A stretch of DNA of 61,189 bases, from positions 1 to 61,189 of the forward strand of contig JAPNUP010000179.1 in the NCBI GenBank assembly GCA_026627345.1. Reading direction: 5' to 3'. Position 1 is the first letter of the stretch, and every line of letters begins with the position of its first letter. This stretch comes from Bacillota bacterium (GTDB lineage Bacteria > Bacillota > Bacilli > Alicyclobacillales > SLC66). Below, piece after piece: positions 53,401-61,189 of this stretch. The notes beneath the pieces were generated by a model. That model was not told the DNA's origin, searched no databases, and saw only the letters and a program-made list of their open reading frames with translations. The translations under genes were made by a program, and so were the position numbers.

Positions 53401-54962
53401 GCGCCAAGATTGCCGTGAAGGTACCCGTTGTGCCAGGTATTGGCACGATCGCAGTCGGCATTGCCAAGGCCGGTGCGGACGTGATCACGCTAAGCGGGTT
53501 TGATGGCGGTACGGGTGCCGCACGCGCACACGCTCTCAAGCACGTAGGACTCCCTGTGGAAATTGGTGTGAAACTTGCACATGAAGCATTGCTCGATGCT
53601 GGACTGCGTGATATGGTAGAAATATGGGCTGACGGTGGTATGAAGTCGGGACTTGACGTCGTGAAAATGGTCTTGTTAGGGGCTAATCGTGTCGGATTTG
53701 GGACGATGGCCATGGTGGCTGTCGGTTGCACGAGTTGCCGTGCCTGTCATAAAGACACTTGTCACGTCGGGATTGCGACGCAGATCGAGACTGTCGAGCA
53801 GGCTACAGCTCATGGTTTAAAGGCGTTTGTGCCGCGCGATTTTGACACCGCCGTGAAACAGCTCAGTCGGTTTTTCTTAGGGGTGGCAGGTGAGGTGCGC
53901 GAGATCGTCGCGGCGCTCGGGGAGCATTCGCTGCAAGCGCTTGTCGGTCACTCGGAGAGACTGGTGCAAACGCGGGGGTTGGATCGTCTCGGACTAGATG
54001 ATCTGATCCGACATCACAGCCGCGTGGCCTATACGTACCAACGTACCGAGGTTCGTCGCAGTACCGTGTCTGAGCAGTCGTTGACTGCTTTGTTGGCACG
54101 CGAAGCGATGTCTGCACTGGCGGTGGGCGACGAATTGTTGTCGTTCGGCGCTGATCAAGTGCACTCAGGCGAGCGTGTCATTGGGGGTATGCTGTCAGGA
54201 TCGGTGGTGCGATCAGAGATTCGCGAACGACAGAGTCGCCTGAAGCACGCTTCTATTCGCCTTGTGAGCGGGTCCGTGGTAGGTAATGGCTTCGCAGCCT
54301 ACAATGCGAGAGGCGTCCATCTGCGGGTCGAAGGTGGGGCCCAAGATGGCGTCGGCAAAGGGGCTATCGGCGGTAAGGTGATTATTATGAAAGGCCTGAA
54401 CCGTGCAGGCCAGCGCGTAAATGGTAGTGTCGGCAAAGGGCTCGCTTACGGCGCGCAACGGGGCTTGTTTATCGTTCAGGGCAATGCAGATGCGCGAGCT
54501 GGCATTCGTTTGTCAGGCGCTGACATCATCATTGGCGGAGAGGTTAAGGAGCCACTCGACGATTCTCAAGGTCTCATCGGCGCGCGCGCGAATATTAAAG
54601 GTTTTGCGTTTGAGTACATGACTGAAGGCCGTGCACTGGTGATGGGGGACCCGGGGCCGTGGATCTGCTCTGGGATGACGGGAGGCACGGTGTATCTGCG
54701 CCTGAAACCTGAAGTTGGGTTGACAGCGCAGGCGCTGCGTAGCCGTATCGCTAAAGGTGCCAAAGTCGCCTTGATGCGCCTCGACGCACAGGGTGTCAGT
54801 GATGTCCAGGACTTGCTTGGCCAGTACCAAAAAGAGTTGGTTCGCTCGATGCAACCAGAAGAGGCGAAACGACTCTTAGCGCTTTGGGAACGTCCTGATG
54901 AACACTTCATGATGGTGCGGCCAGGTGCGGAGCAAACTGATCAGGACATTGCGACAGAGTAA
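50439..54962 (+). CDS. gltB: glutamate synthase, large subunit
   Basis: A 1507-residue glutamate synthase making glutamate from 2-oxoglutarate and glutamine. Domains in order: class II glutamine amidotransferase with Cys12 after a short propeptide (HDACGIVAW), central domain (about 450-730), FMN-binding synthase domain with the 3Fe-4S cysteines CTSCRACHKDTC, and a C-terminal GXGXG beta-helix. The GTG at 50439 has AAGGAG 8 bp upstream. The small subunit gene gltD is not adjacent. Expression is probably controlled by the upstream riboswitch. Confidence 0.95.
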   Translation: MAFLEREEHDACGIVAWVEKSSAPTRDNVEQVLRALDQMRHRAGFVSQEGDGSGILMDIPRIIWAQRLETEGQSGLLAFQESFAVGHIMATAGMQVNEDTLLPMVAQLAEAHGFRPLCSVCDAVDPDVLGPGGRAEDVHFYQFAWLSSAQGKQQTERNCFALSLAIEEQLGVHVASLSSHSVVYKVRGDSGTLRAFFNDFRHSEFASRITIGHNRYSTNTTTSSERVQPFSLLGHNGELNTIHRLREESLMLDIQPIRGASDSQDLNRLLEGLLHRYGYSLLEAMELTFPPIINEIKKLPGHLQDQYMYNRGLFGPFAQGPAGIVSRYGTEAVFSVDALGLRPLWMVETASSVVFSSEQGVVPMPDMVQDPKPLSPGEKVYVELTEDAGSIVYSYAQAQEIAHRRMSVRHDMRGYGRSLSYGGPAQNEEVQLTPSRAHDAPREARMAAFGWDLEDTRILEAHASSGAEPIRSLGFDGPLAILAEQRQNVADFLKETVAVVTNPAIDREREIEHFSTRVVLGTRPVIQGGSKGKRRLEIQSPLLLGGSTLPEADRYRATAHKVGTQLFEDVIRFFAQRPEDVAELFPRIEPEESIPDALARLHEEVRHAVAKGATIVILDDRFSFDDGATFLDPALCVSLAHQTLRDDRVDGVSARRQVSVLVRSGAIRSLHDIAVLIGLGADALCPYLYFESAHAIDGYKGIENAYLALTKGLEKVISTLGIHELRGYDRLFSGIGLAQEVAQLLEIKSFFEQAAIGASFTAFCETARLRAKQLRSSQKTALPRPYQLWPRIWKSAGDVAAGTLAYSAYSGKLQELEEKQPISLRHLLDVACGDSTVHPRDVDLSVADHSLPFLISSMSFGSQGETAFRAYAHAAAQLDMISLNGEGGEIKDMLGKYPKHRGHQVASGRFGVNAELCNSADLLEIKIGQGAKPGEGGHLPGSKVSVKVAAARNARQGTDLISPSNNHDIYSIEDLAQMIDELKTVNARAKIAVKVPVVPGIGTIAVGIAKAGADVITLSGFDGGTGAARAHALKHVGLPVEIGVKLAHEALLDAGLRDMVEIWADGGMKSGLDVVKMVLLGANRVGFGTMAMVAVGCTSCRACHKDTCHVGIATQIETVEQATAHGLKAFVPRDFDTAVKQLSRFFLGVAGEVREIVAALGEHSLQALVGHSERLVQTRGLDRLGLDDLIRHHSRVAYTYQRTEVRRSTVSEQSLTALLAREAMSALAVGDELLSFGADQVHSGERVIGGMLSGSVVRSEIRERQSRLKHASIRLVSGSVVGNGFAAYNARGVHLRVEGGAQDGVGKGAIGGKVIIMKGLNRAGQRVNGSVGKGLAYGAQRGLFIVQGNADARAGIRLSGADIIIGGEVKEPLDDSQGLIGARANIKGFAFEYMTEGRALVMGDPGPWICSGMTGGTVYLRLKPEVGLTAQALRSRIAKGAKVALMRLDAQGVSDVQDLLGQYQKELVRSMQPEEAKRLLALWERPDEHFMMVRPGAEQTDQDIATE

Positions 54963-55062
54963 TTGCGAATCACTGCGCGACGCAGGGACCCACTTCTCTG
55001 GCGGCATAGAGACCGGTTGATGGACATATTCTCTTGCAGTGGTCGCAAGGGAGGGGTCATTC

Positions 55063-55470
55063 GTGCAATCTCGTGAACAAGCTCCTGGCTTATTTCTGGC
55101 TGCCATTGCTATGAGTCTGATCGGTAAACCCTTTTATGAACGTGGCGCAAGCCCTGACACAGGATTTGACTGTGCAGGGCTTGTTTCCTATGCGCTCAGT
55201 CGCATAGGAATCGACGCGCCGCACAGCCTTTGGCCACAATACCGCCTCGGTGTTCCTGTAAGCACGGCACATATGAAACCGGGAAATCTGCTTTTTTTCT
55301 CCACGTATGCAAGTGGACCCACGCATGTCGGCATTTATGTTGGAGAAGGGCGCTTCGTGCATTGTACGGACACTCGTGGCGTGATGCTGGCCCGTATCTA
55401 TGATCCTTTCTTTGCCGCTCACCTACTCGGAGCGCGCTGCTTGACCGTGCGCAAGCGAGTCTCATTATAA
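55063..55470 (+). CDS. NlpC/P60 family peptidase
   Basis: A 135-residue single-domain cysteine peptidase. Catalytic Cys37 (FDCAGLVSYAL), His88 (THVGIYVGEG) and a third polar residue near His100 (FVHC) are visible. Such domains cut D-gamma-glutamyl-diaminopimelate bonds of peptidoglycan, but there is no signal peptide or wall-binding repeat here. GTG start with AAGGGAGGGG upstream. Confidence 0.85.
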   Translation: MQSREQAPGLFLAAIAMSLIGKPFYERGASPDTGFDCAGLVSYALSRIGIDAPHSLWPQYRLGVPVSTAHMKPGNLLFFSTYASGPTHVGIYVGEGRFVHCTDTRGVMLARIYDPFFAAHLLGARCLTVRKRVSL

Positions 55471-55476
55471 CGATTC

Positions 55477-55851
55477 TCAGTCACGAATCACATGCCGTTC
55501 GAGGAAGAAATAGAGTCTTGGGTTATCCGCATACATCGCAGCTAGTAAAGCTACGACACCGGAATGATCAAGTTCCTTGCGAGCCCTCAGTTCCGTCAGA
55601 TCCTCGAGCCGAATAGTGGAATCTCGAAAAAATACACCATCCCCTTGCAAATCTCCAAGTGGGTGCTTCAAGATGGCGGCCCGCAAAAAATTGTGTCGCG
55701 AATCCAAGGCGTATACCTTATAGACTTGATCCGGATAAACGATACAAACGGCCTCAGGTGTGAAGTACGTCTCGTATTCTCCTTCTACCCATACCAAATA
55801 AGCTGAAAAGTGAACCTCTGATGTCTCGCGCTTCTTCCCTTGACTGGACAT
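55477..55851 (-). CDS. hypothetical protein, 124 residues
   Basis: Starts MSSQGKKRETSEVHFSAYLV; contains WVEGEYETYFTPEAVCIVY, an Arg/His-rich middle and the end MYADNPRLYFFLERHVIRD. Probably a small soluble alpha/beta protein. An in-frame ATG at 55902 is an alternative start with no better signal. It converges with the NlpC/P60 gene. No family recognised. Confidence 0.55.
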   Translation of the reverse strand: MSSQGKKRETSEVHFSAYLVWVEGEYETYFTPEAVCIVYPDQVYKVYALDSRHNFLRAAILKHPLGDLQGDGVFFRDSTIRLEDLTELRARKELDHSGVVALLAAMYADNPRLYFFLERHVIRD

Positions 55852-55980
55852 GCTATCCCACCACCGCAGGCAAGTGTACCGCTTTGCGCTCGTCTTACGC
55901 AAGTATCGTGTGTAAAGGCACCAGCGCTCACACGATCACGTACACTGATGTGACACTTGTCACAGATAGGGGAGAGTCGC

Positions 55981-56697
55981 GTGGATTACCATGAGGCATT
56001 GGCCAAACTAGGAATCGGCAGCGCGCATCCGGGGGGGTTCTCCAGTACGCGACGCGCACTGCGGGAGGCAGGTATACGCCCCGGACAACGCGTCTTGGAG
56101 GTAGGGTGCGGTACAGGGCGAACCGCTTGCGAGCTTGCAATTCGTTATCAGGCGTGTGTGACTGCCCTCGACCTGCGACCGTCGATGCTCGAAAAAGCGA
56201 ATCAGCGTGCCAACGAGAATGGCGCTCAAATCGAGTTCAAACGCGTGATCGGTAAACGCTTGCCAGTGCTGGACGCCAGCTTCGATTTTGTTATCGTCGA
56301 GTCTGTGACGGTGTTTAACTCGATCGCTCGAATGCTATCGGAATATGCGCGCGTTTTGGTGCCTGGCGGCTATGTGCTCGATACAGAAATGTGTGCGGCA
56401 GCCACACTTCCGACAGAGGTCAAGCGCGCATTTGCCACTACCTACGGGGCAACGGCCGTGCCGACCATGAGCGAGTGGAAGGACTTGTTTCACCAAGCTG
56501 GGTTCGCCGACACGCGCATTGTGCACTCAGGATCCGTTCAATCAGGAATCGGTCAAGAGGAGGAACCTGACTTATGGGGACTCAGCCACAGTGAAACTAC
56601 AGGTAAGGAAGTATGGAGCATCATCGAAGAGAATCAGCGCGTCATGAGCCAATATGCACATTGGCTCCAATACGCGACTTTCAAGGCGATGCGCTAA
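55981..56697 (+). CDS. class I SAM-dependent methyltransferase
   Basis: A 238-residue methyltransferase: motif I VLEVGCGTGRTACELA at about residues 40-55, acidic TALDLRPSML, and the later FDFVIVESV and LVPGGYVLDTEM. The methyl acceptor is unknown. GTG start close to AGGGGAG. It stands alone before the PBP gene. Confidence 0.85.
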   Translation: MDYHEALAKLGIGSAHPGGFSSTRRALREAGIRPGQRVLEVGCGTGRTACELAIRYQACVTALDLRPSMLEKANQRANENGAQIEFKRVIGKRLPVLDASFDFVIVESVTVFNSIARMLSEYARVLVPGGYVLDTEMCAAATLPTEVKRAFATTYGATAVPTMSEWKDLFHQAGFADTRIVHSGSVQSGIGQEEEPDLWGLSHSETTGKEVWSIIEENQRVMSQYAHWLQYATFKAMR

Positions 56698-56776
56698 GCC
56701 GAGAAGATGTCGAACGGTGTCAAAAGGGGTCGCAAATGGAGTAGCCAACATGTACAATACATGAGAGGTGATAGAT

Positions 56777-59089
56777 TTGCCCCCACACACTGCGCGGCAG
56801 ACGCGTTCATCGGTTCATCCAAGGCGTCGGCCGGGGAAACGAAAGCGAAAGTCCCTCGCCTTTCGCTTGGTGATCAGTTTCGGGATCACCGTTCTCTTTA
56901 CAGGCGCCGTCACTGGCGCAATTCTATATACACTTACGACGGCGAGGTTTGACCCATCTCAGCTCTTACTCGGTGTCACGAATCCAACCATCGTGTATGA
57001 CCGCTACGGACGTGTCGCGTTTACCATCGAGCCTACAGGGACGCGACGCGTGTCGTTGAAGCAGATCCCAGTGAATCTGCAGCGGGCGCTGATTGCCACT
57101 GAAGACGTTCGCTTCTACCACAACTATGGAATTGACGTGCGCTCGTTGATGCGATCACTGATAGCGGACTTGACCCATCACAATCGAGCTGAGGGTGGAA
57201 GTACGATCACCGAACAACTCGGTAAGGTCGTCTATTTGAAAGACGATAAATCCCTTCGATATAAGCTCGAAGAAGTCATGATCGCGCTACAGATTAATCA
57301 CCACTTTTCTAAAAACCAAATTTTAGATATGTATTTCAATACGATCGACTTTAACGGCGAAACCCCTGGCGTGGAGAATGCGGCGGAGATCTACTTTCAA
57401 AGGGATGTGAGTCAGCTTGATCTCGCGCAGTGTGCGCTGCTGGCCGGACTGCCACAAGGCCCTACGGAATACGACCCGTTTTTGCACCCGCATGCAGCAC
57501 TTGTAAGGCGCAATACCGTTTTGCGGCAAATGGCGAAGTATGGATTTATTACGCAACGCTTAGCGGCGCAAACAGAGGCTAAACCGCTTGAACTCGCGAA
57601 GCAGGAAGGCCTGATCTCCGATGGTGTGCCTCCGCAGTACGCTTCTTACAGGGACTATCTGTACGAAGAGGCTAATCAGCTAGGGATCGGACAAAATGCA
57701 TTGCAAGCAGGCGGCCTGAGAATCTACACGGAGCTAGACCCAAAGCTGCAACTCGCGGCTTTCGAGCAATTCTCCAATGACAAATTCTTCCCACCTGCAA
57801 TGGACGGCAATATGGCGCAGGCAGGCGCTGTATTCTTGAATCCGCAAAGTGGCGGTGTCGAAGCGATCGAAGGCAGTCGACCGTCGCTCTATGAGTACGG
57901 CGGGTTTGATTACGCGACCGAGACTGAACGGTCGCCTGGGTCGTCGATTAAGCCTCTTGTCGTTTACGGGCCCGCTCTGGACAGCGGCCGCTATACGCCG
58001 GATTCGCTGCTCTACGACGGTCCTCTAGATATTAACGGATATCAGCCCGAAGATTGGGAGTACCATCCGACGATCAATCAAGAAGTCACTGTGCGAGATG
58101 CCCTGGCTATGTCCTGGAATATTCCTGCGGTGTGGCTGCTGAATCAAATCGGCATTGCGAACGGATTGGATTTTGCAGAGCGCGCTGGCCTTACCTTTGA
58201 GACGCCCGATTTCAGCCACCTCGACGTATCGCTAGGTGATATTCACCCTGGCACCAATCCGCTGCAGATGGCAGATGCGTACACGAGCTTTGACAATAAT
58301 GGTCAAAGAGTTGCGTCTCACGCCATGATCCGAATCATGAATGATAACGGAGACACCCTCTACGATGCGCCGGATGTCTCTATGTATGTCATGAAGTCAG
58401 AGACAGCTAACACGATGGTAGGACTTTTGCGCAATAACGTGGTCAACGGGATTGCGCAGGTAGCCAGTGTAGAAGGTCAGGAGATCGCGGGAAAGACAGG
58501 TTCGGTCGCCTATCTTCCTCCAGGTGCAGATGCATCACTTGGAGACAGTGATTTGTGGTTCTGCGGCTTCTCACCTTCAGTGGTAGGCGCCATCTGGGAA
58601 GGATTCCCGGATCCCGGCGAGCATGCGTATGTACCTAACTCTGTAGGCGGCAGCGCGCTACCTGCTGAACTTTTTAGCGCGATCATGACACAGGGGTTGG
58701 CAGGGCGCAATGGTGGGACTTTCGAAAGTCCTGTGAATGCCTCTGTGACCAAAGAAGCCGTTTCCTCACTCGATCTCGTGGCGAATTACGACCCGTTACT
58801 GCGCGGGGTTCGTTTATCTTGGAAGGCGGCAGATGACCCACATGCGTACTATCTTGTGTTTCGCGGTTTGGCAGGGCAACAGAATCTGTATTATAATCGA
58901 TCTTTGGCGAAAGTAACGACTTTTCAGTATGTGGATCCGCTGAATCAAACCGGACGCTTCGGTTATCAAGTAGTGGCTTTTGACGCGGCCACGAATGCCA
59001 TCGTTGGAGAATCGGGCATTGCAACAGCGAATATCGCACGATCCACAGTCCCCACCCTTAAAGGAGTTGACCCAAGTGGCATTCGATGA
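56777..59089 (+). CDS. class A penicillin-binding protein (transglycosylase/transpeptidase)
   Basis: A 770-residue bifunctional peptidoglycan synthase. A basic cytoplasmic tail and one membrane segment (about 29-52) precede the GT51 domain ([25 protein letters not shown]) and the transpeptidase with SSIK (SPGSSIKPL), SWN and KTGS motifs. A C-terminal fibronectin type III-like segment ends the protein. The TTG at 56777 has GAGAGGTG 6 bp upstream. It resembles PbpG/PonA-like enzymes of Bacillota; sporulation role not determinable. It overlaps folE by 14 bp. Confidence 0.92.
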   Translation: MPPHTARQTRSSVHPRRRPGKRKRKSLAFRLVISFGITVLFTGAVTGAILYTLTTARFDPSQLLLGVTNPTIVYDRYGRVAFTIEPTGTRRVSLKQIPVNLQRALIATEDVRFYHNYGIDVRSLMRSLIADLTHHNRAEGGSTITEQLGKVVYLKDDKSLRYKLEEVMIALQINHHFSKNQILDMYFNTIDFNGETPGVENAAEIYFQRDVSQLDLAQCALLAGLPQGPTEYDPFLHPHAALVRRNTVLRQMAKYGFITQRLAAQTEAKPLELAKQEGLISDGVPPQYASYRDYLYEEANQLGIGQNALQAGGLRIYTELDPKLQLAAFEQFSNDKFFPPAMDGNMAQAGAVFLNPQSGGVEAIEGSRPSLYEYGGFDYATETERSPGSSIKPLVVYGPALDSGRYTPDSLLYDGPLDINGYQPEDWEYHPTINQEVTVRDALAMSWNIPAVWLLNQIGIANGLDFAERAGLTFETPDFSHLDVSLGDIHPGTNPLQMADAYTSFDNNGQRVASHAMIRIMNDNGDTLYDAPDVSMYVMKSETANTMVGLLRNNVVNGIAQVASVEGQEIAGKTGSVAYLPPGADASLGDSDLWFCGFSPSVVGAIWEGFPDPGEHAYVPNSVGGSALPAELFSAIMTQGLAGRNGGTFESPVNASVTKEAVSSLDLVANYDPLLRGVRLSWKAADDPHAYYLVFRGLAGQQNLYYNRSLAKVTTFQYVDPLNQTGRFGYQVVAFDAATNAIVGESGIATANIARSTVPTLKGVDPSGIR

Positions 59090-59645
59090 AGCGAAGATTC
59101 AAACAGCAGTTAGAATGATTCTCGAAGCGATCGGAGAAGATCCGAGTCGTGAAGGGCTACTCGATACACCTGCACGCGTGGCGCGCATGTACAGCGAGGT
59201 GTTTGCCGGAATTGATCAGGATCCGAGTGAACAATTACTGACGATTTTTAACGAAGACCACAATGAACTTGTACTCGTCAAAGACATCACTTTTTATAGT
59301 ATGTGTGAGCATCACTTGGTACCGTTTTTCGGAAAGGCGCATGTGGCTTACGTGCCGCAAGGTGCGCGCATCACGGGACTGTCCAAACTAGCGCGCCTAG
59401 TGGAATCGGCAGCCCGACGGCCGCAGTTGCAAGAGCGACTGACAGCGAGCGTGGCAGACGGGTTATCTTCACGCCTTCAGCCGCTTGGCGTCGCTGTGAT
59501 GGTGGAGGCGGAGCATTTGTGTATGGCGATGCGTGGCGTCAACAAACCTGGAACCAAGACACTGACGACGGCTGTGCGCGGTTGCTTTGCCGATGATGCA
59601 GCGATGCGGGCGGAAGTCTTTGCTCTAATGCGCACACCTTCTTGA
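59076..59645 (+). CDS. folE: GTP cyclohydrolase I
   Basis: A 189-residue FolE converting GTP to dihydroneopterin triphosphate for folate synthesis. Zinc ligands are in [10 protein letters not shown] (Cys77, His80) and [21 protein letters not shown] and PGTKTLTT are conserved. The GTG at 59076 has AAAGGAG upstream and lies within the end of the PBP gene. Confidence 0.94.
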   Translation: MAFDEAKIQTAVRMILEAIGEDPSREGLLDTPARVARMYSEVFAGIDQDPSEQLLTIFNEDHNELVLVKDITFYSMCEHHLVPFFGKAHVAYVPQGARITGLSKLARLVESAARRPQLQERLTASVADGLSSRLQPLGVAVMVEAEHLCMAMRGVNKPGTKTLTTAVRGCFADDAAMRAEVFALMRTPS

Positions 59646-59706
59646 TTTGACTTGCCTGACTCCCATGCTTTCTACGTGATCCTTTTGTAGCGAATGTGCA
59701 TAAAGC

Positions 59707-60405
59707 TCAGGCGGGATCAGGGACAAGCATGGGAGCAAAGCTTAAATAGTCTGCGGAGACGAGATGATAGTGTACACCGCGCACCGAGCCTTCTACGCGC
59801 ATCTTGTGGGCAGATCCATGAAGGTGCCCGTATACGCAGACTCGAACATTGTAGGCCTCTAGCAAATCGCTAATGGGTGTAGGGTGCAAAGAAGTCGTCA
59901 GTGGCGGAAAGTGTACCATGGCCCATAAGGGCAGCCCAGTTTCGCGACCTGCCTCAAGCGACAGACGCAGCCTTTGTACCTCTCTGTCATAGATCGTTTT
60001 GTCTTCTACCGTCGCCCCTTGACTAGGAAGATCCCAGCCTCTCGTGCCGACAACCGCGATTCCTTTGTCCGCCAGGACAATCGCGTTGTTCTGTAAAATT
60101 TCACAAGTTTCCCCCGCCCAGTTAGCCACTTTACTTCGCGTAGCCCACCAGTAGTCATGATTGCCCCGCAGTAAGATTTTTCTCCCCGGCAACTCGGATA
60201 GATAGGCTAAGTCGGGCCTGACTTCCTCGTACCTCATGGCCCAGGAGATATCACCTGCGATCATGATGGCGTCTTCGGGTTGCACGGTTTGCAACCAAGC
60301 CTGCTTGACTTTGGTGGCGTGGTCGGTCCACGCTGAACCGAAAATATCCATTGGCTTGTTGACGCCAAAGGACAGATGCAAATCTCCTATCGCGTATATC
60401 CGAAT
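59707..60405 (-). CDS. metallophosphoesterase (YmdB/YkuE-like calcineurin fold) with ATT start
   Basis: A 232-residue calcineurin-like phosphoesterase: IYAIGDLHLSFG, MIAGDISWAM, LLRGNHDYWW, AMVHFPPL and VYGHLHGSAH give the full two-metal site. The family protein normally starts right before IYAIGDLHLS. In that place there is an ATT codon (60403-60405) with AAAGGGGG exactly 8 bp upstream, and no ATG, GTG or TTG in frame nearby. A longer frame reaching 60747 would overlap the divergent sprT gene and codes for an unlike sequence. ATT initiation is therefore inferred. Substrate unknown. Confidence 0.88.
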   Translation of the reverse strand: MRIYAIGDLHLSFGVNKPMDIFGSAWTDHATKVKQAWLQTVQPEDAIMIAGDISWAMRYEEVRPDLAYLSELPGRKILLRGNHDYWWATRSKVANWAGETCEILQNNAIVLADKGIAVVGTRGWDLPSQGATVEDKTIYDREVQRLRLSLEAGRETGLPLWAMVHFPPLTTSLHPTPISDLLEAYNVRVCVYGHLHGSAHKMRVEGSVRGVHYHLVSADYLSFAPMLVPDPA

Positions 60406-60498
60406 AGTACTTGCCCCCTTTGCGAATCGATTGTACCATGAAGAAGGAGTTGGGCGAAGACCTTGCTTGGCCCGATCATTTAGGGGGAGGTAGGGTCC

Positions 60499-60999
60499 GT
60501 GAACGCGACGCCGTCTGTGCCAGAGACCGACGAGGCTTTGACAGCCTTGGCGCGTACCCTGTCTCGCCACGCTTTTGGACGCGCGTTTGACCACGCCTGC
60601 CGATATAACACACGGTTGCGGGCCGTTGCTGGGCGCTATCTGCTGGCGACACACGACATCGAGATCAGTGTCACGCACGTAAAGCGCTACGGCTTTGACG
60701 AGTTGAAAGGGACCCTTTTGCACGAACTCTGTCATTATCATCTTCATCTTTTAGGACGTGGGTACAGACATCGTGACCAGGACTTTAAGCAACTCCTCAA
60801 GGCGGTAGGGGGATCGCGTTATGCGAAACCGGGTACCCAAGCTGTATATCGTTATGTATACTGTTGTACAAGCTGTGCTAGGCGGTACGAGCGGCGGCGC
60901 AAGATCGATACGAAACGATACGTCTGCGGACATTGCCGCGGTATTTTACAGTTAGACGCTGACCTAGTGCTCTCGCACCAGCGTCCACGGGAAGAATAA
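60499..60999 (+). CDS. sprT: SprT-like zinc metalloprotein
   Basis: A 166-residue SprT family protein with the zinc site HELCHYHLH (His75, Glu76, His79) and a C-terminal zinc ribbon (CCTSCARRY, YVCGHCRG). Eukaryotic relatives (Spartan) cut DNA-protein crosslinks; the bacterial role is not settled. GTG start with GGGGGAGG upstream. The last ten codons and the stop lie in a copy of the dispersed repeat. Confidence 0.88.
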   Translation: MNATPSVPETDEALTALARTLSRHAFGRAFDHACRYNTRLRAVAGRYLLATHDIEISVTHVKRYGFDELKGTLLHELCHYHLHLLGRGYRHRDQDFKQLLKAVGGSRYAKPGTQAVYRYVYCCTSCARRYERRRKIDTKRYVCGHCRGILQLDADLVLSHQRPREE

Positions 61000-61016
61000 G
61001 CGGCTACGCCGTTATT
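60967..61016 (+). repeat. dispersed palindromic repeat, copy B, over the sprT 3' end
   Basis: A 50-bp stretch matching copy A (41956-42006, reverse strand) with two substitutions and a single-base gap. It encodes the final ten residues of SprT and its TAA stop, then continues as a palindrome (GAATAAGCGGC/GCCGTTATT) in the gap to the next gene, where it could work as a terminator-like hairpin. Confidence 0.85.
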
Positions 61017-61042
61017 GAGAATTTTCAAGGGAGGCACGGGTA

Positions 61043-61189
61043 ATGGATACCAACGTGGCACAAAGTATTAAGACGGCACTGGAATGGTTGCAAGACTGCT
61101 CGCGGGAGACAGCGGTGACAGTCGATGAAGGAGCATTAGAGTCACGGGTGATGGATTTGTTTCGAGCGGAAGACATGGATGGCATTGCG
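61043..61189 (+). CDS. unknown protein, N-terminal part only
   Basis: First 49 codons of a gene cut off by the window edge (MDTNVAQSIKTALEWLQDCS, then DLFRAEDMDGIA). GGGAGG lies 8 bp before the ATG. Not recognisable from this part. Confidence 0.6.
   Translation, partial: MDTNVAQSIKTALEWLQDCSRETAVTVDEGALESRVMDLFRAEDMDGIA

Noticed and set aside
60406-60747. Upstream extension of the metallophosphoesterase frame to an ATG at 60747
   Set aside because: It overlaps divergent sprT over most of its length and is unlike the family; the ATT with a strong Shine-Dalgarno sequence explains the start better.

Overview
The window looks like ordinary chromosome backbone of a spore-forming member of the Bacillota, most likely of the Alicyclobacillaceae or a close relative. 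This is inferred from the endospore genes (spoIIM, spoIIAA-spoIIAB-sigF, spoVAC-spoVAD-spoVAE, dacF, dacB, spmA-spmB, gerW), from a gene order that follows the Bacillus subtilis yqjCDE-nudF-spoIIM-xerD-deoB-dacF-spoIIA-spoVA-lysA-rib-scpAB-dacB-spmAB-rluB-resDE-serA stretch, from moderate GC content, and from frequent GTG and TTG starts with strong Shine-Dalgarno sequences. I see no rRNA, tRNA, CRISPR array, complete insertion sequence or prophage.

Layout. 1-4.4 kb: a histidine phosphatase, a Nudix hydrolase, a YyaL/DUF255 thioredoxin-domain gene split at its CxxC motif by a 54-bp hairpin insertion, and a DUF2103-like protein. 4.5-9.7 kb: a propionyl-CoA/methylmalonyl-CoA operon containing a fusion of the mutase B12-binding subunit with methylmalonyl-CoA epimerase, followed by a carboxyltransferase and an M20 peptidase. 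9.7-17.9 kb: a small antisense gene resembling the FtsZ inhibitor MciZ, then nudF, spoIIM, an RNHCP protein, ald, a YqzK-like small protein, xerD, deoB, pdp and dacF. 17.9-25.2 kb: a minus-strand HTH-TPR regulator lying between dacF and spoIIA, then spoIIAA-AB-sigF, a reduced spoVA operon, lysA and an unrecognised 48-residue peptide gene. 25.3-36.2 kb: an FMN riboswitch and the rib operon, continuing through an aminopropyltransferase-like gene, an M50 protease, scpA-scpB, DUF2953-gerW, dacB, spmA-spmB and rluB.

36.3-45 kb: resD-resE, a small protein with a paralogue 10 kb away, a CoA-binding protein, a PHP phosphatase, a solitary RecT/Bet-like annealing protein, a XRE regulator, a repeat cluster, serA behind a T-box leader, and a divergent sirtuin. 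45-61.2 kb: pepA, PrsW, DUF2797, the second small paralogue, DUF1450, a soluble HtrA-type protease without PDZ domain, a ykkC-family (probably ppGpp) riboswitch in front of gltB, an NlpC/P60 protein, a methyltransferase, a class A PBP, folE, a metallophosphoesterase that seems to start at ATT, SprT, and the first 49 codons of a further gene.

Functionally the window combines sporulation (compartment-specific sigma F with its regulators, engulfment, DPA uptake, cortex modification), cell-wall and chromosome maintenance, riboflavin, folate, lysine, serine and glutamate synthesis under RNA control (FMN riboswitch, T-box, ykkC RNA), and odd-chain/propionate carbon entry through methylmalonyl-CoA. 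Starts were chosen mainly from Shine-Dalgarno spacing and family length; all functions are by recognition of motifs and neighbourhood, not by database search.
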